Made by a program: the position numbers and the translations under genes. From the NCBI GenBank assembly GCA_017631055.1, contig JAGBTZ010000053.1, forward strand, positions 1 through 62,430: a stretch of 62,430 bases of DNA, in the 5' to 3' direction. Position 1 is the stretch's first letter. Every line of letters begins with the position of its first letter. The notes under the pieces were generated by a model that had not been told where the DNA came from, ran no database searches, and was given only the letters and a program-made list of their open reading frames with translations. This document shows, piece after piece, positions 26,243-34,898 of this stretch. Origin of the DNA: Alistipes sp. GTDB lineage: Bacteria > Bacteroidota > Bacteroidia > Bacteroidales > Rikenellaceae.

Positions 26243-26710
26243 TTATTCTAAACAATCTACATGTACCTGGCGTTGGAATGCCTCGTTGAGCGAGATGTAG
26301 GTCTGCGTGGTCGAGACTCCGTGAATGGGGAGGATGCTGTTGAAGATGGTGTTCATCAGATGGTCGTTATCTACGCAGTAGAGCTTGACCATTACGTTGT
26401 AGGTGCCTGTAATGAAGTGGCACTCCACAATCTCGGGGATGCGCTTGAGCTCCTCCACAGTCGAGAGCAACAGCTGAGGGTCTTGGATGCGGATGCTGAT
26501 GAAGGCACACACATCAAATCCCATCTTCTTGGGGTCGACAATAAGACGACTGCCCAAAATCACGCCCGAGTCCTCCAACTTCTTGATGCGCTGATGTATG
26601 GCTGCTCCCGAAATGCCGCATTCGCGAGCAATCTCGAGGAACGGCATACGGGCGTTGCCAATCAGGAACTTCAGGATTTTGCGATCAATATCATCAAACA
26701 GGGGTTTCAT
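26243..26710 (-). CDS. Lrp/AsnC family transcriptional regulator
   Basis: 155 residues: N-terminal winged helix-turn-helix (DIDRKILKFLIGNARMPF, recognition helix around SGAAIHQRIKKLEDSG) and a C-terminal RAM ligand-binding domain (GFDVCAFISIRI, FITGTYNVMVKLYC). Lrp-type proteins sense amino acids. Seven bases separate it from kbl, so it may respond to glycine or threonine and control the operon; that is inference. Confidence 0.92.
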   Translation of the reverse strand: MKPLFDDIDRKILKFLIGNARMPFLEIARECGISGAAIHQRIKKLEDSGVILGSRLIVDPKKMGFDVCAFISIRIQDPQLLLSTVEELKRIPEIVECHFITGTYNVMVKLYCVDNDHLMNTIFNSILPIHGVSTTQTYISLNEAFQRQVHVDCLE

Positions 26711-26717
26711 ATCCTCA

Positions 26718-27905
26718 CTACTTTATTACATTTAACTCCTTACCAACCTTAACAAATGCCTCTACGCAACGATCGAGTTGCTCGGTGGTGTGACCTGCCG
26801 ATACCTGCACTCGGATACGAGCCTGTCCCTTCGGAACGACCGGATAGTAGAATCCCGTGACGAATACACCCTCCTCTTGCAACTTGGCTGCAAACTCCTG
26901 CGAGAGTTTGGCATCGTAGAGCATCACTGCGCAGATTGCCGACTGCGTAGGCTTGATATCGAAGCCTGCGGCCAACATCTTGGTGCGGAAGTGCTCGACA
27001 TTCGCCACCAATCGGTCGTGGATCTCGTCGCTCTCCTCGAGCATCTTGAACATCTCGATACCGGCACCGACAACTGCGGGTGGCAGCGAGTTCGAGAAGA
27101 GGTAGGGGCGCGAACGCTGGCGCAACATATCGATAATCTCCTTGCGGCCTGTGGTAAATCCGCCCACAGCACCACCGAAAGCCTTGCCGAGGGTGCCGGT
27201 GAGGATGTCGACCTCGCCACGCAGATTGTAGAGTTCGGTAATGCCTCGACCCGTAGCTCCCAGAACTCCGGCCGAGTGGCACTCGTCGACCATAACCAGT
27301 GCATCGTACTTGCGAGCCAGAGCGCAAATCTCGTCGAGCGGAGCGGCATTGCCATCCATCGAGAAGACTCCATCGGTTACAATTATACGGAAACGCTGCG
27401 CTTGTGCCATCTTCAGCGCATTCTCCAACTCCTCCATATTGGCATTGGCGTAACGATAACGCACTGCCTTGCAGAGTCGCACACCATCGATAATTGAGGC
27501 GTGGTTGAGCGAATCGGAGATGATGGCATCCTGCTCCGAGAAGAGAGGCTCGAAGACTCCGCCATTGGCATCAAAGCAGGCAGCATAGAGAATCGTGTCC
27601 TCGGTACCAAAGTAGTCGGCGATAGCCTTCTCGAGTTGCTTGTGGATATCCTGACAGCCGCAAATAAAGCGCACCGATGACATTCCGAAGCCACGCTCGT
27701 CCATCGCACGTTTCGCAGCCTCGATAAGGCGAGGATTGTCCGAGAGTCCGAGATAGTTGTTGGCGCAGAAGTTCAGCACCGGCTTTTCGGCAACGGTGAT
27801 TTCGGCACGTTGGGGCGAACAGATGATGCGCTCGGTCTTGTAAAGACCCGCCTCGCGAATTGACTGCAATTCGGCTTGCAGATGCTCTTTGATTTTTCCG
27901 TACAT
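26718..27905 (-). CDS. kbl: Glycine C-acetyltransferase (2-amino-3-ketobutyrate CoA ligase)
   Basis: 395 residues, a PLP enzyme of the alpha-oxoamine synthase family. The Schiff-base lysine lies in TGTLGKAFGGAVGGF. DECHSAGVLGATGRG and NYLGLSDNPRL match Kbl more closely than BioF or HemA. It cleaves 2-amino-3-oxobutyrate with CoA into glycine and acetyl-CoA in threonine breakdown. No tdh (threonine dehydrogenase) is in the window. First gene of the run, with a good -7 box upstream. Confidence 0.92.
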   Translation of the reverse strand: MYGKIKEHLQAELQSIREAGLYKTERIICSPQRAEITVAEKPVLNFCANNYLGLSDNPRLIEAAKRAMDERGFGMSSVRFICGCQDIHKQLEKAIADYFGTEDTILYAACFDANGGVFEPLFSEQDAIISDSLNHASIIDGVRLCKAVRYRYANANMEELENALKMAQAQRFRIIVTDGVFSMDGNAAPLDEICALARKYDALVMVDECHSAGVLGATGRGITELYNLRGEVDILTGTLGKAFGGAVGGFTTGRKEIIDMLRQRSRPYLFSNSLPPAVVGAGIEMFKMLEESDEIHDRLVANVEHFRTKMLAAGFDIKPTQSAICAVMLYDAKLSQEFAAKLQEEGVFVTGFYYPVVPKGQARIRVQVSAGHTTEQLDRCVEAFVKVGKELNVIK

Positions 27906-27953
27906 AGGGCAAATATTTTTTTTGTGTTTTTATCTAAATCTTACCAATTGTTA

Positions 27954-27961
27954 CAAAGGTA
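27954..27961 (-). promoter_or_regulatory. -7 box of the kbl-lrp-queD-polA run
   Basis: TACCTTTG on the minus strand, a perfect TAnnTTTG, 48 bases upstream of the kbl ATG. No clear TTTG at -33. Confidence 0.55.
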
Positions 27962-28020
27962 CAGAAATTTTGCCGAAAAAACGGGTGTTTTTCCGAACAA
28001 AAATTACAATTTGCAAGATT

Positions 28021-28072
28021 TACCCCCGATCAAAGCCGTTTTCTTGTGTAATTGCGACTTCGATCGGGGGTA
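28021..28072. terminator. Hairpin between the FISUMP gene and kbl
   Basis: TACCCCCGATC (28021-28031) pairs perfectly with GATCGGGGGTA (28062-28072), and AAG/CTT extend the stem after one mismatch. The 30-base loop is long for a terminator. It lies 30 bases past the stop of the gene ending at 28103 on the minus strand and upstream of the kbl promoter; it may end the former or regulate the latter. Confidence 0.55.
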
Positions 28073-28102
28073 TTTCGAACGAATGTAGGCAGATTGTGTC
28101 TG

Positions 28103-29053
28103 CTATTTAATCTTCTGGGGACGGATGCAGAGTGCCGAAGCGTTGTAATATTGCGAAACCAGACCGATGCCATTCTCCCAGATATAGAAGTCGTTTGAAC
28201 AGCTCTTGCGGTTGGGTGTACGCATTGAGGTCCAATACCAGCCTGCTTTGCCGACCATACGCTGACCACTCGGATCGAGGTCGTACCAAATAGCTCCTGC
28301 TTTGAGGAATCCATCCTTGATACCCATTGTTTTGAGTACGAATATATCATCGTAAATAGGTACGCAATACCCCGGAGGGCACGGATCGAGCATCGTCTTG
28401 CGACCATCCTTGCACCACGCCTTTTCTGCGTCTATATCCATCCATCGGCCATTGCGTGCGATGAAGGTCGTGGGGTTGGCTGTCGCAAAGTCATAACTCT
28501 TCTTCTCGTCACGACAAACCTGTATGCCCTCTAACGATGCGGTGAAGGGCTCTTTGCGGCCCCACTGCCAGAAGCATCCGTTGGTGCCCGACTTGCCCAA
28601 TTTAGTGCTGTAAGCACCGAGATTGCGGTCGAGGAAGGTGACGCCTCCGATTTGACAATCTGCCGGCTTATTGAGCCAGATATGCCACGACCAGATACAT
28701 TTACCCTCGCTGCACGCAGCATCTGCATAGATGCCGATAAGGGCATTACCCTTGGTCGCACCCTTTATGGTTGTGAAAAGAATCTTATTGCCCGACAATT
28801 TCAGACTCGCATCATCGATAATGTCGTATTCCTCCCAAATGATTTTGATACCCTTTACCGCGTTGAGGTCGATGGTTGCCGAGAGGCCAAGAGTCTCCAC
28901 GCCGTTACCCTTAATATCTGCACGGAACGAATATTTCTCGCCGCCGCTGACCATATAGCAGTTTGCCGTCTCGGTGGCCGAGAGGTCCAAACGCGCTGCT
29001 GTTGAGATGCCGGCAATCATCAGTGCCAACATCGTAGAGATCAATCTCTTCAT
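28103..29053 (-). CDS. Secreted FISUMP-domain surface protein
   Basis: 316 residues. A signal peptide (MKRLISTMLALMIAGISTAA) is followed by a beta domain beginning SATETANCYMVSGG, then WSWHIWL and the FLDRNLGAYS motif, after which the Fibrobacter-succinogenes-major-paralogous (FISUMP)-like region shows GCFWQWGRKEPF, DPCPPGYCVP and the C-terminal ALCIRP. Similar modules occur on Bacteroidales surface proteins and fimbrial tips. Ligand unknown. It is 2 bases downstream of the beta-helix gene, so the two are co-transcribed. Confidence 0.75.
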   Translation of the reverse strand: MKRLISTMLALMIAGISTAARLDLSATETANCYMVSGGEKYSFRADIKGNGVETLGLSATIDLNAVKGIKIIWEEYDIIDDASLKLSGNKILFTTIKGATKGNALIGIYADAACSEGKCIWSWHIWLNKPADCQIGGVTFLDRNLGAYSTKLGKSGTNGCFWQWGRKEPFTASLEGIQVCRDEKKSYDFATANPTTFIARNGRWMDIDAEKAWCKDGRKTMLDPCPPGYCVPIYDDIFVLKTMGIKDGFLKAGAIWYDLDPSGQRMVGKAGWYWTSMRTPNRKSCSNDFYIWENGIGLVSQYYNASALCIRPQKIK

Positions 29054-29055
29054 AA

Positions 29056-30243
29056 TTAGTCTACTTTATTGCCGTTTGCATCGACCCAATCCTCACCATT
29101 GTAGATAACGAGTTTGTTGAGATCGGTGTCGTAATAAGTTTGGACAAATGTCGGTATATAGGTCAATCGCTCGGCTGTCGTACCCGCCATAGCGTGTGCC
29201 GAGTTGCGGGTCTTGAAACGATGGCCGCTACCCTTCTCCCAGAAGAGAATATCGACTGCATTGCCCTTGCTCAAAGGCTTCGTATTGGCCGCAAATGTAA
29301 TATTACCACACCACGTTCCGGGGTAAACCTCGCGAGCCGGCAAGACGGGTTTGAGCGTTGGGTTCTCGGTCTCGCGGAACTCCATAGTGTGAGATATCAT
29401 ATCAACACACTGACGTCCGGGATTGTTGGGGTCGCGCATCTCGCCACACACATTAAACAGCGGCAACGCAGCACACAACTCTTCGCTGCAATTTATCAGC
29501 GTAATCGGGTGCTCCCAAACGCCCCACTCAACGCTCTCGTAGTTGCCGAAGGTGTAGCCGTAGTAACTCTTATAGCCGAGCAGTCCGACGCAGATAGTGT
29601 GCTCGCCACCAATCTGGAATGCCTCGTAGAAGCCGATACTGTATATATCTTTCCAATATTGGCCAATACCGTTGGTATTGACATTCTGACCACGGATGCC
29701 GACCGATCCCTCGACGGGAATCACTCCTGCGCCTGCACCGGCTGCATTCATACGCAGATTTTCGAGAATTGCACCACCCGTGCGGTAGAGGTTCAGGCAT
29801 ATAACCTTGTGCTTCGTGTCGGGTAGCATAATCTGGAAGTTGCGCAGCTTGGCGTTGTTCGTGTTTCGGCCGATATTGTCCGAAAAGAGCATAACGCAGA
29901 CCTGCTCATCGGGTGCGAGGTCGTTGTATGCCTCAGGGCGAACCTTAAACTCGACATTCACGCCCACGCGCGGAATGATATCGCTCTTACCCTCGAAACG
30001 TAGGCTTGCTATCGGCGGAAACTTGATAGCCGTGCGATGGGTTGCATCTCCGTGGTGGTGGAAACCGTCGATGTTGTAGGTACCGTCTGCGAAGTAGATT
30101 TCGCAGGTGTCGGTATTGTTACCCTCGAACTTATCCAACACTTGTTGGATGGTAATTTCATCGTGAGTTCCGGTGCATACAATATCCGCTGCAGCCTTAT
30201 CCGCATCCGAAGAGTCGAAGGCGGCAATGCGGACTATGGTCAT
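29056..30243 (-). CDS. Phage-tailspike-like right-handed beta-helix protein
   Basis: 395 residues from the ATG at 30243. Its N-terminus, TIVRIAAFDSSDADKAAAD followed by VCTGTHDEITIQQVLD, matches the opening of beta-helix proteins found in phage tail and structural regions. A Gly/Asn-rich parallel beta-helix middle follows, and the end (TYYDTDLNKLVIYNG, then EDWVDANG) is like the C-terminal caps of tail-associated proteins. A GTG at 30267 would add eight residues before this conserved start; I prefer the ATG. No signal peptide is evident, unlike its partner 2 bases downstream. No other phage gene is nearby. Confidence 0.65.
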   Translation of the reverse strand: MTIVRIAAFDSSDADKAAADIVCTGTHDEITIQQVLDKFEGNNTDTCEIYFADGTYNIDGFHHHGDATHRTAIKFPPIASLRFEGKSDIIPRVGVNVEFKVRPEAYNDLAPDEQVCVMLFSDNIGRNTNNAKLRNFQIMLPDTKHKVICLNLYRTGGAILENLRMNAAGAGAGVIPVEGSVGIRGQNVNTNGIGQYWKDIYSIGFYEAFQIGGEHTICVGLLGYKSYYGYTFGNYESVEWGVWEHPITLINCSEELCAALPLFNVCGEMRDPNNPGRQCVDMISHTMEFRETENPTLKPVLPAREVYPGTWCGNITFAANTKPLSKGNAVDILFWEKGSGHRFKTRNSAHAMAGTTAERLTYIPTFVQTYYDTDLNKLVIYNGEDWVDANGNKVD

Positions 30244-30294
30244 TAAAACTGTAAGAGCTTTAATCACATTTTGGGTTTTTTAATGTTTTGTCAG

Positions 30295-31125
30295 TTAAAA
30301 GCTCATCGCACACGCCATGCCGAGAGCCTGCTGCTCGGGGTAGTACATCGGGGTAGTTACCAATGCCTTGCGGCGGTTCATCTTGAAGATTTTGCGGTTT
30401 AGAGGCAGTAGCCAATATCCTATCTGTGCCGAGATGATACCGACACTGGCTCCCGCCAGGATATCGTTGAGCCAGTGGCGCTCGTTGTAGAGGCGCATAA
30501 ATGCCACTCCTGTAGCCACGGTGTAGGCTGCCAGGCCATAACCCCATCCATACTCGGCTCGCACCAACTCGGCACCGGTAAATGCCGTTGCGGTGTGACC
30601 TGAAGGGAATGAGTTGCGAGCGCCAGAGTCGGGGCGTTGCTCACGAATGGTGTATTTGAGTCCGTTGGTCAGGGCCGTCATCGAGATATAGGCCACAACG
30701 CCGACTGCGATACGTTCGGGAACGGTGTGCTTGGCCTTCGCCTTCGTGGCACACAATCCCAAGTATGTGGCCACAGGCAGATACTGCACATAGTCGTCAA
30801 AGTGGATGTATCGGCCATTGCGCATCGAGGCCATACCGTCACGCACCGTAAGGTTGATGCCTCGCATCGGGGCATTCTCGCCTATGCCGAGCGTGCCGAC
30901 CAAAAAGAGTGCTCCCGGGACAACCAATTGCTCGGCACGAAAGCGTGTCGTGTAGTCGCTATGCTCCTGCCACCAGCCTTTTTTTCGCAGTACGACACTC
31001 TGGGTTGAATGTTGTTGCTCAGTTGTTGTTGGCTCGGGGGTGACGTTCTGCCCGAAGCTAACCATCGGCGATGCTATAGCGAGCAGTACCGTGCCTAAAA
31101 TTATTATGTGTTGTAAAAGTCGCAT
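30295..31125 (-). CDS. PAP2-family membrane phosphatase
   Basis: 276 residues: signal-like N-terminus, several membrane segments and the three acid-phosphatase motifs KYTIREQRP, PSGHTATAF and RLYNERHWLNDILAG, all intact. Members remove phosphates from undecaprenyl pyrophosphate, phosphatidylglycerol phosphate or lipid A. The start is set at the ATG at 31125; the TTG at 31137 adds four residues without support. About 50 bases separate it from the beta-helix gene. A second, shorter PAP2 protein is encoded at 40396. Confidence 0.88.
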   Translation of the reverse strand: MRLLQHIIILGTVLLAIASPMVSFGQNVTPEPTTTEQQHSTQSVVLRKKGWWQEHSDYTTRFRAEQLVVPGALFLVGTLGIGENAPMRGINLTVRDGMASMRNGRYIHFDDYVQYLPVATYLGLCATKAKAKHTVPERIAVGVVAYISMTALTNGLKYTIREQRPDSGARNSFPSGHTATAFTGAELVRAEYGWGYGLAAYTVATGVAFMRLYNERHWLNDILAGASVGIISAQIGYWLLPLNRKIFKMNRRKALVTTPMYYPEQQALGMACAMSF

Positions 31126-31279
31126 ATTTGGTTGCAAAAGTAGTAAAAAAAGCCAAAAATCAAAGTTTTGTGGTACGAAATGACAGGAATTTGGGTGGCG
31201 ACTGGTCGGAAAGTGACAGAAAAATAGTAAAAATCCTAACTTAGCCCCATGTTGTTAATGAATTAACAAATAATTTTAC

Positions 31280-31287
31280 TAACTTTG
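31280..31287 (+). promoter_or_regulatory. -7 box for pgk
   Basis: TAACTTTG, a perfect TAnnTTTG, 52 bases before the pgk ATG. The region upstream is A/T-rich but shows no TTTG at the expected -33 distance. Confidence 0.5.
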
Positions 31288-31339
31288 CGGCGTTCAAACG
31301 AAATGGCATTACGAATTTAACCACATAAACAAAAAAATT

Positions 31340-32602
31340 ATGTTCAAGATTGATTCTTACGATTTCACCGGTAAGCGCGCGATTATCCGCGTAGACTTCA
31401 ATGTGCCCCTCAATGGTGAGGGTCAGGTAACTGACGACACTCGTATTCGTGCCGCAATCCCCACCATCAAGAAGGTGCTCGAGAAGGGCGGTGCTGTAAT
31501 TCTTATGTCGCACCTTGGTCGTCCCAAGAAGAATCCCGATCCCAAGTTCTCGTTGGAGCAGATTATCCCTGCAATCGAGGCTCGTTTGGGTGTGAAGGTT
31601 CAGTTTGCAGGCGACTGCATGGGCGAGAAGGCTGCCGAGATGGCTGCTAACCTGAAGGCAGGTGAGGTTATGTTGCTCGAGAACCTCCGTTTCTATGCTG
31701 AGGAGGAGGGTAAGCCTCGTGGTCTGGCAGAGGATGCTACCGATGAGGAGAAGAAGGCTGCAAAGAAGGCTCTCAAGGAGGGTCCCCAGAAGGAGTTCGT
31801 TAAGAAGCTCGCTTCGTATGCAGACTGCTATATCAACGATGCATTCGGTACTGCTCACCGTGCACACTCGTCAACAGCTCTGATTGCAGATTACTTCCCC
31901 GAGGATAAGATGTTTGGCTACGTTATGGAGGGTGAGTTGAAGGCTATCGATGGCGTTATGGAGAATCCCCAGCGTCCCTTCTGCGCAATCGTGGGAGGTT
32001 CGAAGGTTTCGACCAAGATTTCGATTATCGAGAAGTTGATGGAGAAGGTTGACTCGATTATCATCGGTGGCGGTATGACCTACACCTTCGCTGCTGCACT
32101 CGGTGGCAAGGTTGGTAAGTCAATCTGCGAGCCCGATATGTTCCCCGTAGCTCTCGACATCCTCAAGAAGGCAGAGGAGAAGGGTATCAAGTTTGTGATG
32201 TCGCCCGATGCTCTCATCTGCGACGACTTCTCGGAGGAGGCTAACACCCAGTACGCATCGGTTAAGGATATCGATGATGCTTGGGAGGGTGTTGACATCG
32301 GTCCCGAGGGTAAGGCTCTCTTCCGTGAGCACATCCTGGGTTGCAAGACTATCCTCTGGAATGGTCCCGTAGGTGTATTCGAGATTAACAAGTTCTCGAC
32401 CGGCTCGCGTGCAGTTGCTGAGGCTATCGCTGAGGCTACTCAGAATGGTGCTTACTCGCTCATCGGTGGTGGTGACTCGGTAGCTTGTATCAACAAGTTC
32501 GGCTTGGCTGACAAGGTATCGTATGTTTCGACCGGTGGTGGTGCACTGCTCGAGTATATGGAGGGTAAGGAGTTGCCCGGTGTGGCTGCTATCCGCAAGT
32601 AA
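31340..32602 (+). CDS. pgk: Phosphoglycerate kinase
   Basis: 420 residues; transfers phosphate between 1,3-bisphosphoglycerate and ADP in glycolysis. The N-terminal [16 protein letters not shown], the basic-patch Arg residues, [15 protein letters not shown], the GGSKVSTKI nucleotide loop and the C-terminal GGGDSVACI and [13 protein letters not shown] are all present. Slightly longer than the usual ~395 residues because of an insert rich in Glu/Lys around residue 125-150. A 120-base palindromic element starts at the base after the stop codon. Confidence 0.98.
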   Translation: MFKIDSYDFTGKRAIIRVDFNVPLNGEGQVTDDTRIRAAIPTIKKVLEKGGAVILMSHLGRPKKNPDPKFSLEQIIPAIEARLGVKVQFAGDCMGEKAAEMAANLKAGEVMLLENLRFYAEEEGKPRGLAEDATDEEKKAAKKALKEGPQKEFVKKLASYADCYINDAFGTAHRAHSSTALIADYFPEDKMFGYVMEGELKAIDGVMENPQRPFCAIVGGSKVSTKISIIEKLMEKVDSIIIGGGMTYTFAAALGGKVGKSICEPDMFPVALDILKKAEEKGIKFVMSPDALICDDFSEEANTQYASVKDIDDAWEGVDIGPEGKALFREHILGCKTILWNGPVGVFEINKFSTGSRAVAEAIAEATQNGAYSLIGGGDSVACINKFGLADKVSYVSTGGGALLEYMEGKELPGVAAIRK

Positions 32603-32722
32603 GAATCTCTCTAAAAAGGTGATTTCTGCGTTACGCTCGCTTTCAAAATGCTCACATACGCAATGTATGCTCCGCTTTTTCGAGCATCGCAAGCCTTGAA
32701 ATCACTCTCTTTATAGAGATCC
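32603..32722. repeat. Long imperfect palindrome, copy A (after pgk)
   Basis: 120 bases starting directly after the pgk stop. The outer arms pair over about 24 bases with few mismatches (GTGATTTC with GAAATCAC at their inner ends). The middle holds TGCGTTACGCT, CTCACATACG, a CATAC-GCAAT-GTATG hairpin, GCTCCG and CGCAAGCCTTG. Copies B (43970) and C (45402) share the layout. There is no T-run behind it and the palindrome is much larger than a terminator. Confidence 0.8.
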
Positions 32723-32747
32723 TTTAACGGCATTATAGCCAATAACA

Positions 32748-32784
32748 GTTTTGGGGTTGGAACATTGTGTTCCAACCCCAAAAC
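32748..32784. terminator. Bidirectional terminator between pgk and the porin gene
   Basis: A perfect 17-base stem (32748-32764 with 32768-32784) around a TTG loop, with T-runs in plus orientation and A-rich flanks on the other side. It serves the converging pgk and porin genes. Confidence 0.92.
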
Positions 32785-32808
32785 ATTTTTATTTTGATAG
32801 TTAATCTT

Positions 32809-34185
32809 TTAGAAGTTGTACTGCGCCATCACATTTACTCGATTGGCGTGGTTCTTCACTCCATTCATATCTTTGCGTGTGCCGTAGAGATACTCGGCTG
32901 CGACCTTCATGCGGGGTGTGATGTGGTAGAATACGTTTCCGAACACATATTGTCCCTGCTTATATTGGTCCTCGGTGTAGTAACGATTCTTGCGCTGTAC
33001 GTTTACTGCCGAGTAGCCACCCGATAGCGACAGGCGAGGTGTGATGTTGACTTGAGCCGCAGCCTGCCAGCCATACATCGGCATAGTCTGGATAGAGGTG
33101 GGCTTAAGCGGGTTGGGCGTGAAGTCGAGTCCCGAGCCTGTCAAATCCTGGATGTAGGGGGTGATGCCTTCGCCATAGACACCATTGAAGAAGATGTTGA
33201 GGAAGTTGGCTACATTGATGCGACCGCTGGCCTGCACACCCCAACCGAAGAGCGAAGTGTTCTTATCGCGAGCAAGGTCGTATGCATACATATTACGGAA
33301 GACGGCAGATGCACGGATGTGGCTTTGGCGATTTTCGCCCCACGCAAATTGAGCATAGACGGGGAAGTCGGGCATACGTTGCGGAATGGCAGCGAAGAGG
33401 TTGTTGGCTCCATTGCCATAGGTGGCACTCACGTTGGGGAGCTCGGCTGCCACACCCATCTTGAGGTGATTTTGCCACAACGAGAACTCATAGCGAATCA
33501 TCGTAGCGAAGTTGAAGTTGTAGGCATTAGGGCCTTGGAAGTCGATGGTTGTGGGCGCTGCCGAGAGGTCGCAGAAGGTGGTTACATCACGACCGAGGGT
33601 CAAACCCTTGAACCAAACGTATGCCGAGCGTACTCGGGGCGTGTAACTATAGGCATTGCCACCTCTAAAGTCGGCATCCATGAAGACGATGACTCGGCCC
33701 AGCGTGTTGCTGTTGGCAATGGCTTTGAGGAATAGGCGCGAGGTGCTGGCATCCATTCCGATACGCTGTTTTGTGGCGTAGTTGCCCGGGATGGGGATAT
33801 CGTAGGGCACAAAGTCGATGTTATTGACTACATCGTTAAACCCGTAACTTGCACGCAGATTGATAAAACCTCCAATGGCAAACGAGAATTTATTATCCTT
33901 GGTGCTGAAGATGAACATCGGCTTCTCGGTTTGTTGGAAACCCTGGCGATGGGTCTCGTTGTAGTCGAGAATGGTCTGGTCGATGGCGGCATTGGATGCG
34001 GTGATGGTCTGTTGCATCGTTGCCTCATTGTTGGGGTATATCGTATCGGTCTCCTTTACCGATATCAGATACACCGTGGGAGAGTACTTGTCGTGGTGGT
34101 GATGACCTTGAGCCGAGAGGGTCGCAATAGTCGAAGTGCCGACGACAGCCAAAAGTGAAACAAAAACGAGTCGAAGTGTTTTCAT
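32809..34185 (-). CDS. Outer-membrane porin, DcaP-like
   Basis: 458 residues: signal peptide (to about LSAQG) followed by a His-rich stretch (GHHHHD), a polar, partly helical region (about 35-90) and a beta-barrel starting FSFAIGGFINLRASYGFND. Barrel strands alternate aromatic and polar residues and the protein ends in NVMAQYNF with a C-terminal Phe, as in outer-membrane barrels. DcaP-type porins form trimers for small negatively charged solutes. The His stretch just after the signal peptide could bind metal. Alone between two hairpins, so probably monocistronic. Confidence 0.8.
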   Translation of the reverse strand: MKTLRLVFVSLLAVVGTSTIATLSAQGHHHHDKYSPTVYLISVKETDTIYPNNEATMQQTITASNAAIDQTILDYNETHRQGFQQTEKPMFIFSTKDNKFSFAIGGFINLRASYGFNDVVNNIDFVPYDIPIPGNYATKQRIGMDASTSRLFLKAIANSNTLGRVIVFMDADFRGGNAYSYTPRVRSAYVWFKGLTLGRDVTTFCDLSAAPTTIDFQGPNAYNFNFATMIRYEFSLWQNHLKMGVAAELPNVSATYGNGANNLFAAIPQRMPDFPVYAQFAWGENRQSHIRASAVFRNMYAYDLARDKNTSLFGWGVQASGRINVANFLNIFFNGVYGEGITPYIQDLTGSGLDFTPNPLKPTSIQTMPMYGWQAAAQVNITPRLSLSGGYSAVNVQRKNRYYTEDQYKQGQYVFGNVFYHITPRMKVAAEYLYGTRKDMNGVKNHANRVNVMAQYNF

Positions 34186-34292
34186 AAGCTAAATGTTTTG
34201 GTTTTTAATAACTTGCCTTTGTTGGAATGATGTTTTTTACGTTCCTGCCATCATTTAAGCAAGATATATGCCAAAGCATTATTAAACACTAA

Positions 34293-34332
34293 CACCAGAT
34301 AGCGCAGACTTCCGGGTCTGCGCTATCTGGTG
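34293..34332 (-). terminator. Perfect hairpin ending the guaD-to-SPOR cluster
   Basis: A 17-base perfect stem (34293-34309 with 34316-34332) with a 6-base loop lies 48 bases beyond the stop of the SPOR-like gene on the minus strand, ahead of the porin gene. Confidence 0.8.
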
Positions 34333-34379
34333 AAGCCATTTATGGCTCTATGCCATTACACTTCGTACTCTAATGATTG

Positions 34380-34883
34380 TCAATTCTCAACTGCCTCTGC
34401 CGGCTCGGCTACGAATTTGGGTTGAGCCAACTCCGAGAGTTTAATCTCCTCGCGAGTGATGTAGGCCTTCGGGAAGTTGGGTGTGATGCGACCCAGCAGT
34501 ACAATCGCCTCCTCGGATGTTACGCAGCCGCCCACCAAGACCTTGAAGTAGGGATTTTCGTAATCCATATAACTGCGCACATCGGGGTAGAGCGCATTGA
34601 ACGAGAGAATTGCAGCCTCGGCATTGGCTCGTGCCGAACTGCCGTTGTCGAAAAATATAACGATACGGAAACCCTTGACCGTTGTGGGGCTCTGGGCTGC
34701 ATCAATCTTGCGCACAGCATCGGCCGCTGTGCCCACCTCTCGCACCTCGACTCTGCCGGTCATCCCGAGCGAATCGTTAAGTGTCGGCTCGGCAAGGCGA
34801 GCCTTGAAATCCTCTATCTTCTGAGCCGATGCTCCACCGCATACGAGCAGAGCGATAGCCAACATTAAGACCTTTTTCATCAT
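34380..34883 (-). CDS. Secreted SPOR-like domain protein
   Basis: 167 residues: a signal peptide (to about GGASAQ) and a C-terminal SPOR-like fold, recognisable in VKGFRIVIFFDNG, an alternating beta-alpha pattern and YFKVLVGGCVTSEEAIVLL. SPOR domains bind denuded glycan strands at division sites. The last residues (AVEN) are encoded within an AATTGACAAT-type repeat, so the natural end may have been altered by repeat insertion. Two adjacent ATGs (34883, 34880) are possible starts. Last gene of the cluster that starts with guaD. Confidence 0.75.
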   Translation of the reverse strand: MMKKVLMLAIALLVCGGASAQKIEDFKARLAEPTLNDSLGMTGRVEVREVGTAADAVRKIDAAQSPTTVKGFRIVIFFDNGSSARANAEAAILSFNALYPDVRSYMDYENPYFKVLVGGCVTSEEAIVLLGRITPNFPKAYITREEIKLSELAQPKFVAEPAEAVEN

Positions 34884-34898
34884 CTCTTTTCTGTCTGT

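Noticed and set aside
28103..30243. Prophage
   Set aside because: Apart from one tailspike-like protein no integrase, terminase, capsid, portal or lysis gene is visible.
30244..30267. GTG start and short signal peptide for the beta-helix protein
   Set aside because: The conserved family N-terminus starts at the ATG at 30243 and the added eight residues do not form a convincing signal peptide.
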